A DNA stretch of 64,000 nt, taken from an uncultured Phocaeicola sp. GTDB lineage: Bacteria > Bacteroidota > Bacteroidia > Bacteroidales > Bacteroidaceae. The notes beneath the pieces are model-generated. The model searched no databases and was not told the origin of the DNA. It saw only the letters and a list, made by a program, of their open reading frames with translations. Location: positions 3,393-67,392 of the forward strand of contig CAPAOL010000014.1 of assembly GCA_948579315.1 (NCBI GenBank), written 5' to 3'. The position numbers and the translations under genes are program-made. Within the stretch, counting starts at the first letter, position 1, and each line of letters starts with the position of its first letter. Shown here piece after piece: positions 8,682 to 16,667 of this stretch.

Positions 8682-11168
8682 ATGCGTTTGTCCGAATTAG
8701 AAACAGGAGAAAAAGGTGTTATTGTAAAGGTATTGGGGCACGGTGGTTTTCGTAAACGTATTGTGGAGATGGGCTTCATTAAAGGTAAAACGGTTGAAGT
8801 GCTGTTGAACGCTCCGCTAAAAGATCCTATAAAATATAAAGTCTTAGGTTATGAGATATCTCTTCGTCGTCAGGAAGCTGAAATGATCGAAGTAATCAGC
8901 GAGGAGGAGGCAAAAGAACTGGCTGAAAAGACTGTTTATCATGAAGGATTACCCGAAGACCTTTCAGTAAAAGAAGAAGATATGAAACGGTTGGCGTTAG
9001 GTAAACGTCGTACCATCAATGTTGCCTTGGTCGGAAATCCGAACAGTGGCAAGACTTCTTTGTTTAATCTTGCGTCCGGTGCTCATGAACATGTAGGCAA
9101 TTACAGCGGTGTGACCGTGGATGCCAAAGAAGGTTATTTTGACTTCGAAGGTTATCATTTCCGTATTGTCGATCTGCCGGGAACTTATTCTTTATCTGCT
9201 TATACGCCGGAAGAAATCTATGTTCGCCGTCATATTATCGATGAAACTCCTGACGTGATTATTAATGTCGTCGATTCTTCTAATCTGGAGCGAAACTTAT
9301 ATCTGACTACCCAATTGATAGATATGAATGTCCGCATGGTAGTGGCTCTGAATATCTATGATGAACTGGAAGCCAGTGGAAATACATTAGATTACCATTT
9401 GTTGAGCAAGTTGTTCGGGGTGCCGATGCTGCCTACTGCCAGTAAGAAAAATCGTGGATTGGATACGTTGTTTCATGTAGTTATCAATCTGTATGAAGGA
9501 GTAGACTTCTTCGATAAACAGGGAAACATGAATCCGGAAGTTCTCAAAGACCTGACTGAATGGCATGACTCTTTGGAAGACCGTAAGAACCATGAGGAAG
9601 AGCATTTGGAAGATTATGTGCGTGAACATAAAAAGACGGGGCGTGTCTTCCGGCATATTCATATAAATCACGGTCCTGATATAGAAAAAGCCATTGAGGC
9701 TGTAAAAAGTGAAGTGTCTAAGAATGAGTTTATCCGGCATAAATATTCTACCCGTTTTCTCTCCATTAAATTGTTGGAAAATGATCCTGACATTGAGCGT
9801 ATTGTACGCACATTGCCGAATGCGGATGAAATTCTTCATGTCCGCGACAAGATGTCGAAGCGAGTTCAGGAGACAATGAATGAGGATTGTGAATCGGCTA
9901 TTACTGATGCTAAATATGGATTTATCAGTGGCGCGTTGAAAGAAACGTTCACGGATAATCATCTGGAACAGGCGCAGACAACAAAGGTATTGGATTCGAT
10001 TGTAACTCATCGTGTCTGGGGATTCCCTATTTTCTTTCTTTTTATGTATCTGATGTTTGAAGGTACATTTGTCATTGGCGAATATCCGATGATGGGGATT
10101 GAATGGATGGTAGAGCAGCTTGGTGAATTGTTGCGCAATAACATGTCGGAAGGTCCATTTAAAGATCTGCTGATTGATGGAATTATCGGTGGGGTAGGAG
10201 CTGTGATTGTTTTCTTACCGAATATCCTGATTTTGTATTTCTGTATTTCTATCATGGAGGATTCTGGTTATATGGCTCGTGCGGCTTTTATCATGGATAA
10301 GATCATGCATAAAATGGGGTTGCACGGAAAGTCGTTCATTCCTCTGATTATGGGATTCGGATGTAATGTGCCTGCGATAATAGCGTCCCGTACCATTGAG
10401 AACCGGAAGAGTCGTCTCATTACCATGTTGGTGAATCCATTGATGTCTTGCAGTGCGCGTCTGCCGATTTATTTATTGTTGGTGGGTGCTTTCTTCCCGA
10501 ACAATGCAAGTTTGGTGCTGTTAAGTATCTATGTGATTGGTATTGTGCTGGCTGTGGTAATGGCTCGCTTGTTTAGCAAGTTTCTGATAAAGGGTGATGA
10601 TACGCCGTTTGTGATGGAGCTTCCTCCTTACCGAATGCCGACGGCGAAGTCTATCTTCCGTCATACATGGGAAAAGGGAGCGCAGTATCTGAAAAAGATG
10701 GGCGGAATTATTATGATTGCTTCTATTATTATCTGGTTTTTGGGATATTATCCGAATCATGATGCTTATGAAACGGTTGCCGAGCAGCAGGAAAATTCTT
10801 ATATCGGTCAGTTGGGACGCGGGATAGAGCCAGTAATAAAACCATTGGGATTTGATTGGAAATTAGGTATTGGCTTGCTTTCCGGTGTAGGGGCGAAAGA
10901 ATTGGTGGTAAGTACGTTAGGCGTTTTGTATGCAGATGATCCGGATGCTGACTCGGTAAGTTTGGCAGAACGTATTCCGATTACTCCATTGGTTGCTTTC
11001 TGTTATATGCTGTTTGTATTGATTTACTTCCCGTGTATTGCAGCGTTGGCGGCTATCAAACAGGAGGCGGGTAGTTGGAAATGGGCGCTTTTTGCTGCCT
11101 GCTATACAACGGCATTAGCTTGGCTTGTATCATTTACTGTTTATCAGATTGGAGGATTGTTTGTATGA
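8682..11168 (+). CDS. feoB: Ferrous iron transporter FeoAB (FeoA-FeoB fusion)
   Basis: This 828-residue inner-membrane Fe(II) importer carries a FeoA SH3-like domain fused at the N terminus (residues ~1-75, MRLSELETGEKGVIVKVLGH). The FeoB G domain follows: G1 GNPNSGKTS, G2/G3 region with DLPGTYSLSAYTPEE, and a NIYD G4 motif. The helical GDI-like region comes next, then two gate domains with core membrane motifs (GFGCNVPAI, SGVGAKELVVSTLG). The fusion is typical for Bacteroides. The start is set by the promoter at 8632-8663. It overlaps the small downstream gene by ATGA, which suggests translational coupling. Confidence 0.96.
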   Translation: MRLSELETGEKGVIVKVLGHGGFRKRIVEMGFIKGKTVEVLLNAPLKDPIKYKVLGYEISLRRQEAEMIEVISEEEAKELAEKTVYHEGLPEDLSVKEEDMKRLALGKRRTINVALVGNPNSGKTSLFNLASGAHEHVGNYSGVTVDAKEGYFDFEGYHFRIVDLPGTYSLSAYTPEEIYVRRHIIDETPDVIINVVDSSNLERNLYLTTQLIDMNVRMVVALNIYDELEASGNTLDYHLLSKLFGVPMLPTASKKNRGLDTLFHVVINLYEGVDFFDKQGNMNPEVLKDLTEWHDSLEDRKNHEEEHLEDYVREHKKTGRVFRHIHINHGPDIEKAIEAVKSEVSKNEFIRHKYSTRFLSIKLLENDPDIERIVRTLPNADEILHVRDKMSKRVQETMNEDCESAITDAKYGFISGALKETFTDNHLEQAQTTKVLDSIVTHRVWGFPIFFLFMYLMFEGTFVIGEYPMMGIEWMVEQLGELLRNNMSEGPFKDLLIDGIIGGVGAVIVFLPNILILYFCISIMEDSGYMARAAFIMDKIMHKMGLHGKSFIPLIMGFGCNVPAIIASRTIENRKSRLITMLVNPLMSCSARLPIYLLLVGAFFPNNASLVLLSIYVIGIVLAVVMARLFSKFLIKGDDTPFVMELPPYRMPTAKSIFRHTWEKGAQYLKKMGGIIMIASIIIWFLGYYPNHDAYETVAEQQENSYIGQLGRGIEPVIKPLGFDWKLGIGLLSGVGAKELVVSTLGVLYADDPDADSVSLAERIPITPLVAFCYMLFVLIYFPCIAALAAIKQEAGSWKWALFAACYTTALAWLVSFTVYQIGGLFV

Positions 11169-11380
11169 GTAATTGGCAGGAGTGGGTAGTCGGAGTACTC
11201 GTTGTGCTCTGCATTGCCCGTGTCGTATATGGAATATTGCTTTTTTTTCGTCGGACGCAGGAAAATCAGAATCCTTGTGATAGCTGCGTAAGTGGCTGTG
11301 AACTAAAGGATATGATGGAAAAGAAACGCAGAGAGTGTGATGTAAAGAAAAAAAGTACAAAGAAAAATTGCTGCGGATAG
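11165..11380 (+). CDS. FeoB-associated Cys-rich membrane protein
   Basis: This 71-residue protein has one N-terminal membrane helix (WVVGVLVVLCIARVVYGILL) and a cytoplasmic tail with five cysteines (CDSCVSGC, ECD and a terminal CCG). The start ATG overlaps the feoAB stop (ATGA). Proteins of this type sit after feoB in many Bacteroidetes and may act like FeoC as an iron or redox sensor for the transporter; that role is inferred from position. The ATG at 11165 is preferred over upstream in-frame codons, which lie inside feoAB. Confidence 0.8.
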   Translation: MSNWQEWVVGVLVVLCIARVVYGILLFFRRTQENQNPCDSCVSGCELKDMMEKKRRECDVKKKSTKKNCCG

Positions 11381-11402
11381 TTGGTAGTTTCAAAATTTGT
11401 AC

Positions 11403-11410
11403 TACCTTTG
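11403..11410 (+). promoter_or_regulatory. -7 box for tRNA-Cys
   Basis: TACCTTTG ends 21 nt before the mature tRNA 5' end. A TTGG at 11381-11384 is a weak -33 candidate at 18-bp spacing. Confidence 0.5.
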
Positions 11411-11431
11411 CAACCGCAAACGAGAAATAAT

Positions 11432-11503
11432 GGTTCCTTGGATGAGTGGCTTAGTCAGCGGTCTGCAAAACCGTGTACGGCGGTTCGAATCCGCCAGGAA
11501 CCT
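11432..11503 (+). tRNA. tRNA-Cys (GCA)
   Basis: A cloverleaf can be drawn. The acceptor stem is GGTTCCT (11432-11438) with AGGAACC (11496-11502), with discriminator T. The anticodon loop is CTGCAAA with anticodon GCA, and the T-loop is GGTTCGAATCC. The discriminator U is typical of tRNA-Cys. CCA is not encoded. Confidence 0.95.
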
Positions 11504-11507
11504 CACG

Positions 11508-11543
11508 AAACCCTTTCAGATATTTTCTGAAAGGGTTTTTCTT
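11508..11543 (+). terminator. Terminator after tRNA-Cys
   Basis: A 13-bp stem (11508-11520 with 11526-11538) around a short loop is followed by TTTTTCTTTT. It is a classic intrinsic terminator. Confidence 0.85.
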
Positions 11544-11567
11544 TTGCTCATAACTAAAATGTTCCCA

Positions 11568-12351
11568 CGGCTCAGTTGTAATTCTTGGGGATTTGATTGA
11601 TTTGATTCAAGGCAATCACATCCTTAACAAAATAGATTCATTCCGGTGCCGTAATACAGTAATATCGTTTCAGGGCTCAGTCTGAAACTTTCAGTCCATT
11701 TGAATTCAGCTTTTGCAATTCTCCCCCATAGAAGTTTTTTTCATTTTTGCTCTCATGCCCCCATATTTCTCTTCAATCCCTTTATTCATCGTGCTTTCCG
11801 CTGTGAGAGCAAGTATGATAGCAGAGTGAGGGCAGGCGTTTGCCCTCATTCTCTGAATTCGCTATTTTTGATTCAATCCGTTGATTGATAATGATATATC
11901 TGCTTTTTGCACATCTGCAAGCACTTCTCTGTTGATTCTCATTTCTCATAGTGTCCTTGCCGGTCAATCTGTAACAAGAATAAAGAAACAAGTAGTCAAC
12001 CATTACCGGAGAAGTACAGATTCTCTTAGTCCCACATATTGTGGGAAAGTATTCCCTCATATTATGGGAATTTGTTCCCACAAAATGAGGGAATCTTTTC
12101 CCAGTTAGTAGGGAATCTTTTCCCACAATATGTGGGACAATCGGAACTTGTTAATCTTCTACCGGGAAAAAGGGGAGAAAGATAGTATTTGACTATGAGA
12201 AATGAAAAAATCTTTTTCAGTAGCGAGGACAGGCTGAGATACTGTATATGCACCGAAATGATCATTTAGTTTATTTCTGCACTGGAATGAATCTATTTTG
12301 TTAAGGATGTGATTGCTCTGAATCAAATCCCCCAAAGTTACAACTGAGCCG
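11568..12351. mobile_element. Non-coding element with ~80-bp inverted ends
   Basis: Positions 11568-11649 and 12279-12351 are imperfect inverted copies. Both read inward CGGCTCAGTTGTAA, then a GGGGATTTGATT block, then GCAATCACATCCTTAACAAA and ATAGATTCATTCC. The left copy has a ~10-bp extra segment. The ~630 bp between them has no convincing gene; open frames there are short and unlike known proteins. It includes a small hairpin (GAGGGCA/TGCCCTC, near 11828-11848) and the palindrome array at 12030-12137. No target duplication is evident, so this is either a non-autonomous (MITE-like) element or the shell of a deleted one. Confidence 0.6.
12030..12137. repeat. Array A: five palindromic units at 22-23 bp pitch
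   Basis: Five units begin TCCC at 12030, 12053, 12076, 12099 and 12121 and each ends GGGA 16-17 bp later. The best is TCCCACATATTGTGGGA. The first unit with flanks is the exact reverse complement of the last, so the whole array is also roughly palindromic. Internal bases differ between units while the TCCC/GGGA arms are kept. It lies inside the inverted-repeat element. Confidence 0.8.
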
Positions 12352-12518
12352 TTCCCGCGTTTTCTGTAATTATAATTCCCTTTGAGCCAGCAGGGTATGA
12401 ACGTATGAGGAGCTTTTGTCTAAGATACAGAGCCTATGAAATAAAAAGCTGTATTTGCGATGCAATGTTTTTACAGTTGCGGCATTTAATATATAGTAAA
12501 CAATTAAAATGGATAAAA

Positions 12519-13418
12519 ATGAAGAATAGAAACTTTCTCGTAATGCTGTTTATGGCAATCTTTACAGTGATAGGGGTAACATCGTGCAATGACGATGATG
12601 AAGAAGGCAGAAAAGTAACCGATTACAAGGAATACACGCTTACGGTGGCTTCTGTAAAACTACCCGGTGTTTTAACATCAAGTGGTAGCAATGTGCTTAC
12701 AGATGTATATGCTGTAAAAAACGAGCAGTCCACCGATTGGGAGGCTCAGGGAAGCATCGGTAAGTTTGAATACGAAGAAGGCTATGAGTATCAGATACGC
12801 ATCAGTGAGACGAGCTATCTGGATTATAGTATGGGGGATCCGGCGTGGACTGAATACTCGCTATTGGAGGTTATATCGAAAGAACGCAAGGACTCTGAGA
12901 ATTTGCCTCCTCATTTCATCCCGAATTGGTATTTTGAGCAATACTGTCCGTATATAAATCCGGCATTTGCTTATGCCATTGAAGCCGACCAAAAAGAGGT
13001 GATTGAGAATGACCTTAAAATCGATGATACGTATAAATTTGGAGGCTTACGTTATTACATGTCTTTTTCGAGAACAGACAATTGGTTTTTATTGGATGAC
13101 GATATGCACACTGTCGGGCATGGCGTTTTGATTAGAAGGAGTAAGGAGCTAACAGAGTTTCCCGAATCATATAAGTTGCTTCCGCCGGAAAGTAAAGTTG
13201 TCGGATATGGAGAGTTTAATTTTGTAACAGGCAATGATACAGAAAACGTTGTAATGCAATATGATGTGTTTTTATCTGCTCAGAATCGAAGCAAAGACGT
13301 TGCACTGCAGAACGTTGGTATATGGCTATATAAAGACCTTACCGCATATTACCAAAGCAAATATCCCGCAGCCGATGTCAAAGCTGTCGTGATTCGCTAT
13401 GAGGTAAAGAATTTGTGA
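12519..13418 (+). CDS. DUF4377-type lipoprotein
   Basis: This lipoprotein of ~299 residues has a signal sequence with lipobox GVTSC followed by acidic NDDDEEG, typical of Bacteroides surface or periplasmic lipoproteins. The first domain (~residues 30-125) resembles DUF4377: YTLTVASVKLPGV, then IGKFEYEEGYEYQIRI. The rest (~150 residues) is not recognised. The start is the ATG at 12519; the open frame extends 38 codons upstream, but only this Met gives a signal peptide. No function can be assigned. It is followed by a truncated gene. Confidence 0.75.
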   Translation: MKNRNFLVMLFMAIFTVIGVTSCNDDDEEGRKVTDYKEYTLTVASVKLPGVLTSSGSNVLTDVYAVKNEQSTDWEAQGSIGKFEYEEGYEYQIRISETSYLDYSMGDPAWTEYSLLEVISKERKDSENLPPHFIPNWYFEQYCPYINPAFAYAIEADQKEVIENDLKIDDTYKFGGLRYYMSFSRTDNWFLLDDDMHTVGHGVLIRRSKELTEFPESYKLLPPESKVVGYGEFNFVTGNDTENVVMQYDVFLSAQNRSKDVALQNVGIWLYKDLTAYYQSKYPAADVKAVVIRYEVKNL

Positions 13419-13435
13419 TAACGTTTTTGTGCATC

Positions 13436-13651
13436 ATGAGTCTAAACAAGCATTTTGATTATACTGATAATTTTAGTGAGATAGTCCATACCACACGACC
13501 GATAAGTGCAGAAGAACTAACAACCATATTCTTCTGCGCACCGCAGTGGATTATTGCCTTGATGAAGTTTCGTAATGCCGTAGTAAAACCTTTTGGTCTG
13601 AAAGGAGAGAATATTTTCCCACTTCGTAAACAAAGAAATAAAAGAGTATAA
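13436..13651 (+). pseudogene. Truncated DUF2867-like gene
   Basis: The 71 codons encode PISAEELTTIFFCAPQWIIA and LMKFRNAVVKPFGLKGEN, which resemble the N-terminal part of DUF2867-type proteins (pattern W..aL..lRn..v.pFGLK). The family is normally about twice as long. Here the sequence runs into FPLRKQRNKRV and stops just before a terminator, so the C-terminal half is missing. The family match is from memory. Confidence 0.5.
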
Positions 13652-13655
13652 ATAA

Positions 13656-13694
13656 AAAAATGCTGTTTAACCTGATCGGATAAACAGCATTTTT
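13656..13694 (+). terminator. Terminator between the DUF2867 remnant and tRNA-Thr
   Basis: A perfect 14-bp inverted repeat (13656-13669 with 13681-13694), AAAAATGCTGTTTA and its complement, has A and T runs on both sides. It probably serves both converging units. Confidence 0.8.
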
Positions 13695-13701
13695 ATAGGA
13701 G

Positions 13702-13775
13702 AGCCTCTTGTCGGATTCGAACCAACGACCCCGAGATTACAAATCACGTGCTCTGGCCAACTGAGCTAAAGAGGC
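13702..13775 (-). tRNA. tRNA-Thr (TGT)
   Basis: On the minus strand the acceptor stem is GCCTCTT (13775-13769) with AAGAGGC (13709-13703). The D-arm is TAGCTCAGTTGG, the anticodon loop is TTTGTAA with anticodon TGT, and the T-loop is GGTTCGAATCC. It reads ACA codons. CCA is not encoded. Confidence 0.95.
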
Positions 13776-13793
13776 GTTTTTCTTTTGCGGGTG

Positions 13794-13824
13794 CAAAGGT
13801 ATGAATTTCTTTTAAAAATGCAAA
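13794..13824 (-). promoter_or_regulatory. Consensus promoter for tRNA-Thr
   Basis: On the minus strand, TTTG (13824-13821) and TACCTTTG (13801-13794) are separated by 19 bp, the full Bacteroides -33/-7 pattern. It ends 18 nt before the tRNA. Confidence 0.8.
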
Positions 13825-13869
13825 TACATCGCATACTTTTTTTATATTTGCAAAGTTACCAATGATTAG

Positions 13870-14472
13870 ATGAAAATGAAAATTATGAATGTATGTAGTA
13901 TGGCGCTTCTAGCCATAGGTATATGTGCTTGTTCCGGACAGAAGAAAGGAACGCCGAATGTTGAAGTTGCAACAGATAGTGTAGAAGTAGCTACGGATGC
14001 TATATCTGTTCGGGCAGACAGTACAGGATATATTGTTCGGGTAGGAGAGATGGCTCCGGATTTCACGATTACCTTGACAGATGGTAAACAAGTGAGTCTG
14101 TCTTCCCTTCGTGGAAAAGTTGTCATGTTGCAGTTCACTGCAAGTTGGTGTGGGGTTTGTCGTAAAGAAATGCCGTTTATTGAGAAGGATATTTGGTTAA
14201 GGCATAAAAATAATGCAGACTTTGCTTTAATTGGCATTGACCGTGACGAACCACTTGATAAAGTATTGGCTTTTGCTAAATCTACCGGAGTGACTTATCC
14301 GTTAGGACTGGATCCGGGAGCTGATATTTTTGCGAAATATGCATTGCGTGAATCCGGAATAACAAGAAATGTGTTAGTTGATAAGGAAGGAAGAATTGTA
14401 AAACTGACTCGTTTATATAATGAAGAAGAATTTGCTTCTCTTGTACAGAAGATTAATGAGATGCTGAAATGA
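13870..14472 (+). CDS. TlpA-family thiol:disulfide lipoprotein
   Basis: This 200-residue envelope thioredoxin-like protein has a lipobox (GICAC, Cys about residue 21). A ~40-residue linker with a VEVATD repeat leads to a TlpA/AhpC-like fold (VGEMAPDFTITLTDGKQVSL). The redox site WCGVC is in FTASWCGVCRKEM near residues 92-96, and the cis-Pro region follows in VTYPLG. Such proteins reduce or exchange disulfides of exported proteins. A TATATTTG -7 box lies at 13843-13850. The substrate is unknown. Confidence 0.88.
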   Translation: MKMKIMNVCSMALLAIGICACSGQKKGTPNVEVATDSVEVATDAISVRADSTGYIVRVGEMAPDFTITLTDGKQVSLSSLRGKVVMLQFTASWCGVCRKEMPFIEKDIWLRHKNNADFALIGIDRDEPLDKVLAFAKSTGVTYPLGLDPGADIFAKYALRESGITRNVLVDKEGRIVKLTRLYNEEEFASLVQKINEMLK

Positions 14473-14524
14473 AAAGAAAGCCTTCATTATGCGTTTCTGG
14501 CGGAGCATTTATGAGCATATAAAA

Positions 14525-14559
14525 ATAGTGACGCTATCCTGATGTGATGGCGTCACTAT
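14525..14559. terminator. Shared terminator of convergent genes
   Basis: A 10-bp inverted repeat ATAGTGACGC/GCGTCACTAT has a 15-nt loop between the converging TlpA and methyltransferase genes. A AAAAATAG run precedes it, giving a U-tract for the leftward unit. Confidence 0.65.
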
Positions 14560-14574
14560 CTAATAATGAGCTTC

Positions 14575-15306
14575 TCAAGCAATACTAAGTTTGACAAGGT
14601 AATCGTAATGTTTTCCTTCTTTTACCAGTTCTGCTTTGAAACCGCATTCGGAAGCGTATAAGCTAAGAGTCTGAAAATCTACATATAACCAGTCGAATGT
14701 GTCTCCTTTTACATCTTTATATTGCATTTGGAAGTCAATCTCTCCATAATAATCTCCTGCCAGGTCGATGATTATGCTGCCGTCTTCTTCTTCAAAAAGA
14801 TAGCGCAAATCGCTGGAATCCATGAGTATGCATCCTCCGGGACGGAGAATACGTTTCATTCGTTGGAAGAATCCAGGCATATTATTCAGTCTTCCGATAA
14901 TTCCGGAACCATTCATAAGCATCAGGATCGTATCGAATGTTTCGGTAAATGTTTCGTCAAAAAGGTTGATGAGGCGCGGATCGTTCACTCCGCGTTGTTG
15001 CATCACTTCGACGGATAACGGAGAAATATCAATGGCACACACTTCTTTTCCCATTTCCTGAAGTGCCAGTGCATGGCATCCGCTTCCGGCACCTACATCC
15101 AATATCCGCCCTGTAGCCATTTGTAGGGCGGTACGCTCTAGTATAGGCATAGAATGTATACTACGGAACAATTCTTTGACGGGAATTTCATCTTCTTCAA
15201 ATTGGGAAGAGAATACCCGCAAACGACCAGCTTTGTGGTGGTTGAAATAATCAGAAATAGCGGCTCCCATCGGGTCCTTTTCTGCAGAAAGAGTTGTTAT
15301 TGCCAT
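14575..15306 (-). CDS. Class I SAM-dependent methyltransferase
   Basis: This 243-residue cytoplasmic protein has a Rossmann-type methyltransferase core. Motif I is ILDVGAGSGCHAL near residues 68-80, the acidic end of beta-2 is AIDISPLSVEVM, and motif IV is DTILMLMNGSGI. RPGGCILMDS marks the post-IV region. The substrate is not evident. A TATCTTTG -7 box on the minus strand (15331-15338) lies just upstream. Confidence 0.85.
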   Translation of the reverse strand: MAITTLSAEKDPMGAAISDYFNHHKAGRLRVFSSQFEEDEIPVKELFRSIHSMPILERTALQMATGRILDVGAGSGCHALALQEMGKEVCAIDISPLSVEVMQQRGVNDPRLINLFDETFTETFDTILMLMNGSGIIGRLNNMPGFFQRMKRILRPGGCILMDSSDLRYLFEEEDGSIIIDLAGDYYGEIDFQMQYKDVKGDTFDWLYVDFQTLSLYASECGFKAELVKEGKHYDYLVKLSIA

Positions 15307-15401
15307 GGGTGGTTATGATTGTTAACTCTGCAAAGATAAATAAATCCGCAGAAAAGGGTTATCTTTGTCGTCGGAAATGTTGAATACTAATAAATGATTA
15401 T

Positions 15402-15587
15402 ATGAATATAGAAGAAGCAATCATGGGTGGAATCGTCTTTAAAGGTAAGAAAGATAAGCCCAAAGAAGAGGAAAAAGTGAAGACGAAAGCGAAAAAAGCA
15501 ACGTACATTCGTGGGCAGCATGGTTCGGGTGCAGCGAAGATGAAAGCAGATATCCGGAAGAAGAGAGCTAATCGTCATAAAAAATAA
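15402..15587 (+). CDS. Small Lys-rich protein of unknown function
   Basis: The 61 residues are strongly basic, with KGKKDKPKEEEKVKTKAKK in the middle and a C-terminal KKRANRHKK. No family is recognised. A TATCTTTG -7 box at 15360-15367 supports expression. An internal ATG at 15423 (MGGIVFKGKK) is an alternative start. A nucleic-acid or ribosome-binding role would fit the charge but is a guess. Confidence 0.65.
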   Translation: MNIEEAIMGGIVFKGKKDKPKEEEKVKTKAKKATYIRGQHGSGAAKMKADIRKKRANRHKK

Positions 15588-15591
15588 AAGA

Positions 15592-16065
15592 ATGGTTATA
15601 AATATTATAATTTGTATAGTTGCTGTTATACTTCTATTGAGAGGTATTTTCCTTGTTACGTATATGTGGTTATTGTGGACGTTTTATTCCAAGATAATGA
15701 CAACGTATAGTATGAAAGTATATGGAGAGGTAGTAGATATAGAGATGCAGGCAAAGTCTGATGGTATGAATATTACTGATGTATGTATACCCAAAATAAA
15801 GTATAAATTGGAGGGAGAAAAAGAAGTATATTGCCAATTTCTTCCTGCTGCTCCAAAGAATGAAGAGGAAAGGTATGTTTATGCTCATTTTTATCCCAAA
15901 CAGTATCATATAGGTGATAAGGTTGTCGTATTTTATAATAAAAAAAAGAAAGATGATATATCTGTATTTCCAAAGATGCAAATGATTAAGCTGTTTATTA
16001 GCCATTTTGTCCTTGGTTGTTTTTTTATACGGGTGGCAATTTGGGGGTTCTCTTTTGTTTTTTAG
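15592..16065 (+). CDS. DUF3592-like membrane protein
   Basis: This 157-residue protein has a long hydrophobic N terminus (IIICIVAVILLLRGIFLV), a central soluble domain, and a C-terminal membrane segment. The middle (GEVVDIEM, then YKLEGEKEVYCQF and IGDKVVVFYNKKKK) has the beta-rich pattern of DUF3592 proteins. The function is unknown. It starts 4 bp after the Lys-rich gene, so the two are probably co-transcribed. Confidence 0.65.
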   Translation: MVINIIICIVAVILLLRGIFLVTYMWLLWTFYSKIMTTYSMKVYGEVVDIEMQAKSDGMNITDVCIPKIKYKLEGEKEVYCQFLPAAPKNEEERYVYAHFYPKQYHIGDKVVVFYNKKKKDDISVFPKMQMIKLFISHFVLGCFFIRVAIWGFSFVF

Positions 16066-16130
16066 AAACAGCATAGGTTGTCCGAGAAAATTTTTAGAGA
16101 CATTTATTGAGTATCTCTGCTTAGAAATAC

Positions 16131-16175
16131 AAAAAAAGGCAACTAATTCGCAGTGAATTAGTTGCCTTTTTGTTT
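16131..16175. terminator. Intrinsic terminator
   Basis: A stem GGCAACTAATTC/GAATTAGTTGCC with a 5-nt loop is flanked by A7 and T5 runs. It ends the DUF3592 unit and could also serve the leftward genes. Confidence 0.8.
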
Positions 16176-16275
16176 GTATTAAACGTCCCTTTTTAATCTG
16201 TTTAGCTTTTGGGAATCACTCCAAATTGTAACAAGGGTGATTTTTCTTTTTAGGGACTTTTGAGGACGTCCTCTC

Positions 16276-16653
16276 TTACTTCTGTGGAAGAATCTCAATC
16301 CAATAATCGTCCGGGTCATTAATGAAATAAAGCCCCATGGCAGTGTTCTCAAAACATACACAATTCATTTCTTTGTGATAAGCTCTGATTGCATCGTAAT
16401 CACCGGCTACACGAAAGCAGAGATGGCTTTCGTTTTCTCCCAGTTCGTATGGAGCAGTATGATCTTTTAACCACGTCAATTCCAGCAAGAAACCTGTTTC
16501 GTTATCAGTCAGGTAGACTAACGTGAACGAGCCGTCGGATGCTTCCTTCCGATGATGTTCTTTTAAACCGAGTGCTTTTTCATAAAAAGCGATACTCCGT
16601 TCCAGATTAGTGACGTTGATATTAAAATGGTCAAATTTACTTTTTATTTCCAT
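16276..16653 (-). CDS. Glyoxalase-I-like VOC metalloenzyme
   Basis: The protein is 125 residues with the paired beta-alpha-beta-beta-beta modules of vicinal-oxygen-chelate enzymes. Probable metal ligands are H9 (KFDHFNI), a Glu in FLLELTW, a His in ESHLCFRV and a Glu in YWIEILPQK. It closely follows the GloA pattern, so lactoylglutathione-lyase-type activity is plausible. Bacteroides generally lack glutathione, so the natural thiol adduct or substrate is uncertain. Confidence 0.78.
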   Translation of the reverse strand: MEIKSKFDHFNINVTNLERSIAFYEKALGLKEHHRKEASDGSFTLVYLTDNETGFLLELTWLKDHTAPYELGENESHLCFRVAGDYDAIRAYHKEMNCVCFENTAMGLYFINDPDDYWIEILPQK

Positions 16654-16667
16654 GGTTGCGATTTTCC

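Noticed and set aside
11700..12126. Open frames inside the inverted-repeat element
   Set aside because: Short, overlapping on both strands, Ser/His/Cys-rich, and crossing the palindrome array; no family pattern.
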